This document shows, piece by piece, positions 15,248-21,056 of a stretch of DNA of 24,880 bases. The position numbers and the translations under genes were made by a program. Source of the DNA: a virus; IMG/VR virus record IMGVR_UViG_3300005590_000072, positions 1 to 24,880 of that record, one strand, 5' to 3'. The notes beneath the pieces are model-generated. The model saw nothing but the letters and a program-made list of their open reading frames with translations. It was not told where the DNA came from and did not search any database. Numbering within the stretch: the first letter of the stretch is position 1; each line of letters starts with the position of its first letter.

Positions 15248-15463
15248 GTGAGAGCGTCCAAAACTATCTCTTTTGCCATTAATTGCCCGCATTGCGGCCA
15301 TAACACGCCTCAAACGGTCGCTTGGCTCGCCGTACACAACCAGATGCCCTGTGGCGCTTGTGGCCTGTCTATCAATCTCGAAAGCGGCCAAAATGCCGCC
15401 GTCATCGAGAGATTGGCGCAGGAGTGTTTGCGCCTCGACGCTATCGCTGCAAAGCGCAAATAA
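15248..15463 (+). CDS. Small zinc-ribbon-like protein
   Basis: A 71-residue protein starting at GTG behind AGGAG with seven bases spacing. It holds CPHCGH at about 13-18 and CGACG at about 35-39, a typical two-pair zinc ribbon, followed by an alpha-helical tail (NAAVIERLAQECLRLDAI). Zinc-ribbon small proteins in phages may bind nucleic acid or a host protein; no specific role is known. A 91-residue frame on the opposite strand overlaps it but lacks such motifs. Confidence 0.6.
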   Translation: MRASKTISFAINCPHCGHNTPQTVAWLAVHNQMPCGACGLSINLESGQNAAVIERLAQECLRLDAIAAKRK

Positions 15464-15526
15464 TTCTGGGAATAAATCAACGGTAACTTTTTCCATGACA
15501 GATATTTCAAACCCTAGTTCATGGGC

Positions 15527-15706
15527 TCAAGCAGGAAATCGCCGCGCAGCTTGCAGCGCGGCGCGAATAACATCCTCAATCATCGGGTCGGGATTGCTTA
15601 CTGCTAAATCCTCAAGATCGTATTTTGCAAACGCATGAAAGCCAGCGTCCACCATCTCCGGCGTGACTTCAATCCCATCAACTGGTTGCTTGTGCTTTCT
15701 GCTCAT
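15527..15706 (-). CDS. Small phage protein, 59 residues
   Basis: A 59-residue protein too short for common length cutoffs: MSRKHKQPVDGIEVTPEMVD, then FHAFAKYDLEDLAVSNPDP and MIEDVIRAALQAARR. The regular helix pattern and the V-T-P-E-M-V-D and D-x-M-I-E-D-V-I-R-A-A blocks look like real coding sequence and recall small regulatory-type proteins of alphaproteobacterial phages. No clear ribosome site is seen before the ATG. It is convergent with the zinc-ribbon gene. The function is unknown. Confidence 0.6.
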   Translation of the reverse strand: MSRKHKQPVDGIEVTPEMVDAGFHAFAKYDLEDLAVSNPDPMIEDVIRAALQAARRFPA

Positions 15707-15768
15707 CTTTGTTCAGTCAGGTATATTATTGGGCTTTTCGGTAACTGGCGGGCGCCACCACCTTTTTT

Positions 15769-15787
15769 GAGGCCAGCGTCTGGCCTC
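15769..15787. promoter_or_regulatory. Perfect 8+8 dyad, candidate operator
   Basis: GAGGCCAG and CTGGCCTC are exact inverted halves around CGT. The T-run lies on the 5' side on the plus strand and there is no T-run after the stem on either strand, so this is not a standard terminator. It lies in the gap between the divergent genes at 15706 and 15868, where a repressor site would be expected. Confidence 0.4.
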
Positions 15788-15867
15788 GGCGCGCAATTAA
15801 CCATCCTAGGGATTTTATACCTAACTTTGCGCCGGGGTGTCAACAATATCTTTTTCGGTAGTGCCCC

Positions 15868-15993
15868 ATGGCGTTCGGTCGAGACGCCAAGACCGGGGAA
15901 TTTATCCCGGTTAAGGAAGCACAACGACGGCCCAATACGACCGTCGTTGAGACCATTAAGACGAAGCCAAAGCCGAAACCCAAAGGAAAGTAA
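15868..15993 (+). CDS. Small basic phage protein, 41 residues
   Basis: A 41-residue protein: MAFGRDAKTGEFIPVKEAQ, RRPNTTVVETIK, then a Lys/Pro tail ending in PKPKPKGK. The start M-A-F-G-R-x-A-K-T-G-x-F-I-P-V-K-E-A-Q-R recurs in very small proteins of alphaproteobacterial phages. A basic tail suggests nucleic-acid contact. No obvious ribosome site is seen. A hairpin resembling a terminator follows. Confidence 0.55.
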   Translation: MAFGRDAKTGEFIPVKEAQRRPNTTVVETIKTKPKPKPKGK

Positions 15994-16012
15994 GCTAGGC
16001 TTCTAGTTACGG

Positions 16013-16047
16013 GGTGGTCAAGGAAACCTGGCCGCCCTTCTTCATTT
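16013..16047 (+). terminator. Possible rho-independent terminator
   Basis: GGTGGTCAAGG and CCTGGCCGCC pair into about ten base pairs with two G-U pairs and one bulged base around AAA, and the tail CTTCTTCATTT is pyrimidine-rich. It lies after the 41-residue gene and before the convergent operon end. The tail is a weak U-run. Confidence 0.4.
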
Positions 16048-16098
16048 AGGAGAATACCTTCAAACGACTCGCCAAACAAGCAAAATCTTGGTAGTGTC

Positions 16099-16638
16099 TC
16101 AGTTTGAAATTCTGGCCTTGTAATTCGTCGGCCTGCCCGGTTTTGGGGCGCGGGCATCAACAAGATGCTGCGGCTCGATCCCTGCTATCTCCGCATATCG
16201 GCCAAGGGCGTCCTTTAAATGGCGCGTAACTGCCTTTTTCCCCCTCGGAAGGCCGTATAATCTCTCAATGTGCGAAACGCACCGATTATCCACCACAACA
16301 TCTATAACCAGTTGCAGGCGCGTAACCTGCCGTTTGGCGGGGAGAAGCCCTCGCATTTCATTCGCCCAAGGCAGGTAATTATGCCGGTAAATCCGCCGCT
16401 CGGACGGGCAGAGGGATTCTGTCGGGAAACTACCTGAATACCGCTTTGGGGCATCGTAGTCACGGGGCTCGTACTTCATCCCGGCCCGAAATACCGCGCT
16501 ACTAACCGCGTGGAAGATTTCCTCGATTTCCTTGGCCGCTTCAAGGTGGATTCGCTCCAAGTGGCCGCGTTGGAACAGAAAAACCAGCTCGTCCCGGCGC
16601 AATTTTCGGATGGTTTCGGGGGTTGCCTCTCGGTTCAT
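16099..16638 (-). CDS. Unknown phage protein with a possible C-terminal HTH
   Basis: A 179-residue protein. Residues 1-55 are helical and charged (ATPETIRKLRRDELVFLFQR), the middle has RYSGSFPTESLCPSERRIY, and the C-terminal part HIERLYGLPRGKKAVTRHLK could be a helix-turn-helix. It overlaps the end of the DUF1376 gene by four bases (ATGA), so it is translated after it. As the last gene of the replication operon it may be a late regulator, but I do not recognise the family. Confidence 0.6.
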   Translation of the reverse strand: MNREATPETIRKLRRDELVFLFQRGHLERIHLEAAKEIEEIFHAVSSAVFRAGMKYEPRDYDAPKRYSGSFPTESLCPSERRIYRHNYLPWANEMRGLLPAKRQVTRLQLVIDVVVDNRCVSHIERLYGLPRGKKAVTRHLKDALGRYAEIAGIEPQHLVDARAPKPGRPTNYKARISN

Positions 16639-17753
16639 TGGCCTGACCTCGCTAAATCCGCCTGCGGGGCCGATGTGGTGCCATTGTTTGTTTTGGGGCT
16701 ACCACCACCCGTTTTTTTCAGAGTCGGGCACCCCATGGCCTTCTCTGCCCGTTTAACGGCTATTTCAAACCAAGATGGCGCCCCTGCTTTTTCCATAAGC
16801 ATATCCTGAAGCGTTTTCGTGTAACGTTGCTGCGCGGTATCGCGAATGAACGCGGTTGGCGCTGTGGCGTGGAATGTCTTTGCCACATCGTCGCCAGCAA
16901 CCGACAAAAGCATCAATTTCCCAAGCCACGATTCAAATTCCCCCGGCCCGATTTTGGTGGCCAAATCCTCCATGACCGCCGTCCAAGACGCCGCGTCCCT
17001 CTCGCCAACCCATTCGGAAATAAGGATTTTCGGTTTCCAATCGGGGGGGAATTCCTTCGCTTTTGGGGCGTCAGGGTCGGGATCGTCAAGCCATCGCTCG
17101 CCGTTAAGCCACGTTGCAGGCTGCGCCCAAGCGGCGTAGCTCGGTTTGTTTTCGCGGTATTTTTGGACGCCAGCCAGCAAAACCTCGCCGCTGGCCTTCG
17201 TTCGGGCGGTTCGGTAGGCCCGCAAAGCCTGCCCCCTGCCGACATGGGTCGGGTAAGCCGAATACCAAATTTCAAATTCTTCCTCCAAACTTGGGGTTTT
17301 CTTTTTTGTATTTTTTTCTTTCTTTCTAGTATCTGGTATCTGGTTTCTAGTAGGCATGTTTTTGGTAGTGCCTGTTTCATGCGGCGGCATATTCGTGACG
17401 TTGTTTTTATTAGACTTTTTATCATCTTTCTGCCACCTACTACGCGCGTTAGATGCTTGCTTTGTGTTGAGTTCGTGCTGAGTTTCGATCACTTTTTTGG
17501 CTTTTTTATTCACCAACATACCGTCCTCACGGGTCAATTTGTTGTCTGAGACAAGCTGGTCGATGGCCTTTTTACACGCCGTCAAACGCATATTGCATCG
17601 CCTTGATATCCGAACGGGATCATCTGGGATTGGTCCGCCCTCGTCATACATGCGCATTAGCACAACCGTATAAACTGCTATCTCGTGTGGTCCTAATTCA
17701 GACACACCGTTTAGAAAATCGCTTGGGAAGCACTTAAACCACACGTTGCTCAT
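16635..17753 (-). CDS. DUF1376 replication protein with DnaA domain I-like C-terminus
   Basis: A 372-residue protein. Residues 1-95 look like DUF1376 (FKCFPSDFLNGVSELGPHEI, then AVYTVVLMRMYDEGGPI), a replication-initiation module in phages. Residues 95-150 are a Lys/Asn/Thr-rich linker. Residues 155-225 resemble a common phage replication block (FEIWYSAYPTHVGRGQALRA, ending PATWLNGERWLDD). Residues about 257-318 look like DnaA domain I (WTAVMEDLATKIGPGEFESW, then APTAFIRDTAQQRYTKTLQ), which in DnaA contacts DnaB and other partners. The ATG at 17753 overlaps the DnaA-IV gene's stop (ATGA). It probably loads helicase at the phage origin; the fusion is inferred from motif similarity. Confidence 0.72.
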   Translation of the reverse strand: MSNVWFKCFPSDFLNGVSELGPHEIAVYTVVLMRMYDEGGPIPDDPVRISRRCNMRLTACKKAIDQLVSDNKLTREDGMLVNKKAKKVIETQHELNTKQASNARSRWQKDDKKSNKNNVTNMPPHETGTTKNMPTRNQIPDTRKKEKNTKKKTPSLEEEFEIWYSAYPTHVGRGQALRAYRTARTKASGEVLLAGVQKYRENKPSYAAWAQPATWLNGERWLDDPDPDAPKAKEFPPDWKPKILISEWVGERDAASWTAVMEDLATKIGPGEFESWLGKLMLLSVAGDDVAKTFHATAPTAFIRDTAQQRYTKTLQDMLMEKAGAPSWFEIAVKRAEKAMGCPTLKKTGGGSPKTNNGTTSAPQADLARSGQ

Positions 17754-18127
17754 TGCATCCACCCCCCAAGAATATCTGAGTTGCAAGCTGACCAGCATAC
17801 CGTTATATATGATGGCTGCGAAAAATCGTTCAGAGGCGGGGGCGTTTGCCGAAGCCGAAGGCGCGCCGCTTCCGTCAAATATCTAAATTCCCTGTCTTTT
17901 TCTATCAAAATCTCCGCGCGGCTTATTCCAGCCATGACGGTCGTATGATCGCGTCCGCCAAACTCTCTGCCAATTACCGGGTAGGATTGTGGCGTTAAAT
18001 CGCGGCAAAGCAAATAGGCGGCCTGCCTGGGTCTGGCGCAGCGCCTTTGGCGGCGCTCGGATAACAATTCCATCATTGAAATGCCGAAGCTGCGGCAGAC
18101 GGCCTCTTGAATTGATCGTATTTTCAC
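17750..18127 (-). CDS. Stand-alone DnaA domain IV-like protein
   Basis: A 125-residue protein. Residues 5-75 match DnaA domain IV: IQEAVCRSFGISMMELLSER, RPRQAAYLLCRDLTPQSYPV, and the DnaA signature GGRDHTTVMAGI at 57-68, whose loop and helices contact DnaA boxes. No AAA+ ATPase domain is present. The C-terminal part is less conserved. It begins with GTG overlapping the methyltransferase stop (GTGA), with GGAGG six bases upstream. It is followed directly by a protein carrying a DnaA domain I-like segment, so the pair may bind a phage origin and recruit DnaB. A regulatory role at DnaA boxes is an alternative. Confidence 0.85.
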   Translation of the reverse strand: MKIRSIQEAVCRSFGISMMELLSERRQRRCARPRQAAYLLCRDLTPQSYPVIGREFGGRDHTTVMAGISRAEILIEKDREFRYLTEAARLRLRQTPPPLNDFSQPSYITVCWSACNSDILGGWMQ

Positions 18128-18558
18128 GACACCCCTCCGTCTAAGTCAAAATCTTCTTGGTTTCCAACAGCATCCCCGCCTTGGGGCACAAACAAATCCC
18201 CCTGCTTGTAGGCGTCATATATACGCTTGCAGGCAATATCGAAATATTTTGGCTCCAATTCAATTCCGATAAACTTCCTGCCCATCTTCGCGCACGCAAC
18301 CCCCGTTGTGCCGCTGCCCATGAACGGGTCTATGATTGTGTGCCCCGGCGAGCTGTGCAGCATAATAAAATGCTCACACAAGGCTACCGGCTTCTCGTTC
18401 GGGTGCAGGCGTTCACGCGGGGGCATCATAGAAAAGATATTTCTGGCAGCCATGTTGTTGTCGTGCCAAAGCAGCTTCCCTCCGTCGCGGTGGGCAACCA
18501 TAATCATCTCATGCTGACGTCTATACCGCCACCCCAACCCTGGATTTTTTTGTCCCAA
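18124..18558 (-). CDS. DNA methyltransferase, C-terminal half (frameshifted)
   Basis: This frame carries the SAM-binding part: WRYRRQHEMIMVAHRDGGKL, the target-region RLHPNEKPVALCEHFI and the motif DPFMGSGTTGVACAKMGRKF. The shown start is arbitrary, because the true beginning is the upstream half in another frame. The two frames overlap at an A7 run, and a shift of minus one there joins VIWDKK to NPGLGWRYRR, a continuation expected in homologs. It ends overlapping the DnaA-IV gene. It is either expressed by frameshifting or is a broken gene. Confidence 0.7.
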   Translation of the reverse strand: MGQKNPGLGWRYRRQHEMIMVAHRDGGKLLWHDNNMAARNIFSMMPPRERLHPNEKPVALCEHFIMLHSSPGHTIIDPFMGSGTTGVACAKMGRKFIGIELEPKYFDIACKRIYDAYKQGDLFVPQGGDAVGNQEDFDLDGGVS

Positions 18559-18929
18559 ATCACCGAATGGAAAAAGGCTAGGCCAGCGCTATCCATGCGG
18601 TCGGCGACCCAAGCAAATGTTGGCCTCGGCCCCCCGCCGCAGCAGCAGCAGCAGCAGCTATCACGCCGCAAGATTCTGGCCGCCTGCAATAGCATCCCAT
18701 CCAGCACCGCGCGAAATGAATCTTGGTCGTCGTTGGCAATCGGCTTATCCACAATGCCGCGCGCAGCGTTGAGGTGAGCGTTCAAATCGCCGTCGTGGTT
18801 TCCGTGTCCATATGGGGGGTCCGTCCAAAACATTTCGGCGCTTTCCGCCGGGGTATCCTGGAGAACAGACAGACAATCCCCAAGATAGAGCGTACAATCA
18901 CCAATTACCTCTTTGCGCCTATGGGTCAT
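18504..18929 (-). CDS. DNA methyltransferase, N-terminal half with DPPY motif
   Basis: A 141-residue frame with GDCLSVLQDTPAE, the catalytic motif TDPPYG (D-P-P-Y at 37-40) and an odd run of six Cys (92-97), encoded by a GCA/TGC-type triplet repeat, then GGGPRPTFAWVADRM. The order DPPY before FxGxG is that of beta-class amino (N4-cytosine or N6-adenine) methyltransferases. The real protein continues in the minus-one frame after residue 128. CGGAG lies five bases before the ATG. The target site cannot be predicted. Phage methyltransferases usually protect DNA from host restriction. Confidence 0.72.
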   Translation of the reverse strand: MTHRRKEVIGDCTLYLGDCLSVLQDTPAESAEMFWTDPPYGHGNHDGDLNAHLNAARGIVDKPIANDDQDSFRAVLDGMLLQAARILRRDSCCCCCCGGGPRPTFAWVADRMDSAGLAFFHSVIWDKKIQGWGGGIDVSMR

Positions 18930-18947
18930 ACCGGCTCCGAGTATAAA

Positions 18948-19100
18948 TTAGTCCGCACTTTGGCGGTAAAGCTGCCGCAATTCAACCGTCTTGCCCGCGT
19001 CTTTCGCCGCCTTGATACCGGCTTTCATGCCTTGGGAAATTCCCCGGTCTGTGTAAACCACCACCAAATCACACACTTGCTCGCATATCGCTCCGATCCG
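18948..19100 (-). pseudogene. C-terminal remnant of a DUF7768-like protein
   Basis: In a frame different from the DnaB remnant, the codons read ICEQVCDLVVVYTDRGIS, then QGMKAGIKAAKDAGKTVE and LRQLYRQSAD before TAA. This matches the C-terminal part of DUF7768 / deoxyribosyltransferase-like phage proteins, where a V-F/Y-x-D-R-I-S-x-G-M-x-A-x-I block is typical. The N-terminal part is absent; the sequence upstream belongs to the DnaB remnant. The left edge is at the last readable codon before the junction. Confidence 0.5.
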
Positions 19101-19438
19101 AAAAGCTGTAGATAATCAACGACGACCAGGCCAAGCCCATGGCTGCGTTTGATACGGCGCAGCTCCATTCGCAGATGGTCCACCGTGCCGCCGATCTGTT
19201 CCAGCGACCCGTCCTGCTCGAAGCAGGTTTTCAGCAGAATCGGATCGGCCGCGCCGTTCGCTTTCAGCACTTTCTCGATCTGGGTGAAAATCCGGGCATG
19301 CGCCGGCGAGTAAAAATCCCCGGCCGAGACGATCCCGGCAATTTTGTCATAGGCCGCGTTCTCCAGAAGCACGGCACCCAACAGGGCCTGTTCGACCTCC
19401 AAATTCTTCGGCGGCTGGCGTTCGGCGAGATCGGTCAT
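19025..19438 (-). pseudogene. dnaB: DnaB helicase with a large internal deletion and lost C-terminus
   Basis: A 137-codon frame. Residues 1-90 match the DnaB N-terminal domain (PPKNLEVEQALLGAVLLENA, DFYSPAHARIFTQIEKV, DGSLEQIGGTV). Then it jumps to RIKRSHGLGLVVVDYLQLF, the Walker B region that in intact DnaB lies about 200 residues later. The Walker A and much of the ATPase core are missing, and after DYLQL the match ends. The ATG has GGAG at good spacing, so a short protein could still be made, but it cannot be a helicase. It is more GC-rich than its neighbours by eye. Most likely a deletion remnant. Confidence 0.75.
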
Positions 19439-19468
19439 ACAACTTCTCCAAACATGCCCGCGTCGTGA

Positions 19469-19516
19469 TCAATCCGCCGCCGCGTGAGGATCGAATTCGT
19501 TGTAATAGACGCGCAT
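19469..19516 (-). pseudogene. N-terminal remnant of a DNA cytosine methyltransferase
   Basis: The frame MRVYYNEFDPHAAAD then stop. The start M-R-V-Y-Y-N-E-x-D-P-x-A-A-x is typical of phage C5-cytosine methyltransferase-like proteins, which continue for hundreds of residues. Its ATG follows directly on the ASCH gene stop (TGAATG), as expected for an operon gene. Only the first 14 residues match, so the rest was lost, probably in the same deletion history as DnaB. Confidence 0.5.
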
Positions 19517-19533
19517 TCATGCCGCCCCCATCA
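19517..19533. repeat. Direct repeat of gene-end sequence, copy 1
   Basis: TCATGCCGCCCCCATCA here, exactly repeated at 19990. It encodes the final M-G-A-A residues and stop of the ASCH gene. Confidence 0.7.
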
Positions 19534-19960
19534 GCAGATGGCGGGCATCCGGCGGCAGAACGACCTTGGAAATGACTGCCGCAGGCACTTCGAAAAACCC
19601 CAGCGCTCCCTTGCAAGGGACGAAGTCGATTGTTGGCACCGGACTGTCCAGCACAAACCCATACGGCCCATAAAACCAAGGGTCATCGCTTTCTGTCACG
19701 CAATTGACAATGCGCGCAGCACCAACGATGCCACCGAGCCGACGGCACTTAGTGTAGGTGGCTGCTATTTCGCGATCCGGCATGTTGGCGGAAGATGCTA
19801 TTGAACGGATTACGGATTCGACATCATCGGACTCTTCTTTCTTGCCCGCATGGATCAACACCGGGCCACGGAAATGCGTCGGCCATGATCGGTTTTCGAC
19901 AAGCTTAAAACCACGCGTAATTGCATAGGCATAGGGTTGCCGGATTGAGATTGCTTTCAT
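19517..19960 (-). CDS. ASCH-domain protein
   Basis: A 147-residue protein starting MKAISIRQPYAYAITRGFKL, with VENRSWPTHFRGPVLIHAGK, GGIVGAARIVNCV and the ending region PDARHLLMGAA. This is the ASCH family, a small RNA- or nucleotide-binding beta-barrel fold; some members act on modified nucleosides or RNA. The ATG at 19960 is preferred because GGAGG lies eight bases upstream; an ATG at 19993, in an ATGA overlap with the HNH gene, would add 11 residues. It is upstream of methyltransferase genes, which could suggest a link to modified DNA. Confidence 0.82.
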   Translation of the reverse strand: MKAISIRQPYAYAITRGFKLVENRSWPTHFRGPVLIHAGKKEESDDVESVIRSIASSANMPDREIAATYTKCRRLGGIVGAARIVNCVTESDDPWFYGPYGFVLDSPVPTIDFVPCKGALGFFEVPAAVISKVVLPPDARHLLMGAA

Positions 19961-19989
19961 TTCCCTTCCCTCCGTCCATTGGTTGTCTG

Positions 19990-20006
19990 TCATGCCGCCC
20001 CCATCA
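19990..20006. repeat. Direct repeat of gene-end sequence, copy 2
   Basis: TCATGCCGCCCCCATCA, identical to 19517-19533. It encodes the final M-G-A-A residues and stop of the NinG/HNH-like gene. Confidence 0.7.
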
Positions 20007-20439
20007 ACCGCTTGATCGGGCCCGGCACGTCAAACGCGATCCGGCCCTCTACCCCGTCCATGCGAAGGGCCATCATGCGGTCATATTCGCGCTTCAAATC
20101 TGTGTGAATCTCTTCCAAATCGGGTTTGGAAAGCTTGGCCCTGGTCCGTACGAGACGGCCCAGCTTTTCGTAATTTTTCTTGCCAAGATGCCCCTTGGCC
20201 CATTCCGCAAAAATTAGCGGGTTTTCGCCCAAAAAGTTATGACACGCAAAGCAATGCGCCGCCGCGTTCAGAGGCATCCAGCGCGTCATCCGGTTGCGTC
20301 TCGAATAGATATGCGAGCAATGAAGGGACTGGCGAAAGCCCTCTGGGTGGTATTTCCCGCATCGGTCGCACGTCCACCCCGCGCCCTCGCGGGTTAATTG
20401 GCTGAATACGGCGTCGCGTTTGTCGCGCTTAATATTCAT
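19990..20439 (-). CDS. NinG/HNH-like zinc protein
   Basis: A 149-residue protein starting MNIKRDKRDAVFSQLTREGA. It has WTCDRCGKYHPEGFRQSLHC, then SHIYSRRNRMTRWMPLNAAA and HCFACHNFLGENPLIFAEW. The CxxC, HCSH and CxxCH groups are as in HNH-type and lambda NinG-like recombination proteins, which fold around zinc and may cut or bind branched DNA. A longer upstream frame is ignored because the ATG at 20439 begins the conserved part. It overlaps nothing upstream; it ends at the ASCH gene. Exact activity is not shown. Confidence 0.72.
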   Translation of the reverse strand: MNIKRDKRDAVFSQLTREGAGWTCDRCGKYHPEGFRQSLHCSHIYSRRNRMTRWMPLNAAAHCFACHNFLGENPLIFAEWAKGHLGKKNYEKLGRLVRTRAKLSKPDLEEIHTDLKREYDRMMALRMDGVEGRIAFDVPGPIKRLMGAA

Positions 20440-20452
20440 ATCAGGCCCGCCC

Positions 20453-20644
20453 TTAATCGTGGTCAACCCATACAACATGCTTCGTGGTGGCATGTCCCAC
20501 GCTCCTAAGAACATCAAAGCGGGACGTTGGGTCGTGCGTGGCAAGCGACTCCGCTTCGCGCCGGGCTTCGTCGAAAGTATCGCATTGCGCCCAGAAAGAG
20601 CTGCTTGATTTCTCCACAACAAAGTAGGAAACGTTCTCGCTCAT
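20453..20644 (-). CDS. Hypothetical small protein
   Basis: A 63-residue protein, MSENVSYFVVEKSSSSFWAQ, then DTFDEARREAESLATHDP and FDVLRSVGHATTKHVVWVD. GGAG lies eight bases before this ATG, so I prefer it to an ATG 78 bases upstream. The beta-helix-beta pattern recalls small DUF-type phage proteins, but I do not recognise it. It is the first gene of the replication operon after the repressor terminator. Confidence 0.6.
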   Translation of the reverse strand: MSENVSYFVVEKSSSSFWAQCDTFDEARREAESLATHDPTSRFDVLRSVGHATTKHVVWVDHD

Positions 20645-20669
20645 AATCCTATCTCCTTTGCCCCACCAT

Positions 20670-20702
20670 AAAAAGCCCCCGCCAACCTTTCGGCTGGCGG
20701 GG
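20670..20702 (-). terminator. Rho-independent terminator of the repressor gene
   Basis: On the minus strand a strong GC-rich stem (CCCCGCCAGCC, loop GAAA, GGTTGGCGGGG) is followed by CTTTTT. The stem is about ten base pairs with one mismatch. It lies between the end of the XRE repressor gene and the small gene at 20644, so it ends the repressor transcript or partly separates the operon. Confidence 0.75.
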
Positions 20703-20729
20703 TAGGAGGGGAAGTATGGCAACTCGGTA

Positions 20730-20927
20730 TCATGTCTGCTTGAAGAAATCGTTTGGCTTGACCTTGCCTTTTGTGGCTTTGCAAAGCCTGCGGATCAAGG
20801 CGACGGATGGGTCTTTCTCGCCGGTTTCAATGCGGGAAAGGGTGGACCTGGAAGCGCCCGCTTCTTTGCCAAGAGCTTCCAGGCTAAGCCCGCGCTTGGC
20901 GCGGTATCTACGTAGTGCATGTTCCAT
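20730..20927 (-). CDS. XRE/Cro-family transcriptional regulator
   Basis: A 65-residue protein consisting essentially of one helix-turn-helix domain: MEHALRRYRAKRGLSLEALG, KEAGASRSTLSRIETGEKDP and the C-terminal helix ALIRRLCKATKGKV. The A-S-R-S-T-L-S-R-I-E-T-G-E-K-x-P sequence is the classic XRE recognition helix region. It is divergent from the early genes at 21057 and followed by a strong terminator. So it is probably a Cro-like or repressor switch protein that acts on the operator region next to it. Confidence 0.9.
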   Translation of the reverse strand: MEHALRRYRAKRGLSLEALGKEAGASRSTLSRIETGEKDPSVALIRRLCKATKGKVKPNDFFKQT

Positions 20928-20942
20928 GATTTTGAGGGTTGC

Positions 20943-20987
20943 ATAGGCGGGGATTGCCTGTCAAGAAAAAATATCTCCCCCGCCTAT
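20943..20987. promoter_or_regulatory. Inverted operator half-sites in the switch region
   Basis: ATAGGCGGGG (20943-20952) and CCCCGCCTAT (20978-20987) are exact inverted copies, separated by 25 bases of A-rich sequence. They lie in the gap between the repressor and the early operon. Such GC-rich half-sites around an AT spacer fit two operator sites for the XRE protein. Binding is inferred from position and symmetry. Confidence 0.55.
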
Positions 20988-20998
20988 CAACATTTATA

Positions 20999-21027
20999 TT
21001 GACATCTATTCCCACATCGTGGAACAT
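20999..21027 (+). promoter_or_regulatory. Candidate early promoter
   Basis: TTGACA (20999-21004) is a perfect minus-35 box. At 17 bases spacing lies GAACAT (21022-21027), a weak minus-10. It is 30 bases before the start of the gene at 21057, and close to the operator half-sites, so control by the XRE protein is plausible. Confidence 0.4.
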
Positions 21028-21056
21028 GGCAAAACAATCAATGAGGGGATGACGTT

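Noticed and set aside
15221-15496. A 91-residue minus-strand frame opposite the zinc-ribbon gene
   Set aside because: The plus-strand frame has CPHCGH/CGACG motifs and a good ribosome site; the minus frame has no recognisable motifs.
15769-15787. Perfect hairpin as a terminator
   Set aside because: No T-run follows the stem on either strand; an operator is more likely.
15703-15924. A 73-residue minus-strand frame upstream of the 59-residue gene
   Set aside because: Composition is not protein-like, it spans the dyad and overlaps the start of the small plus-strand gene.
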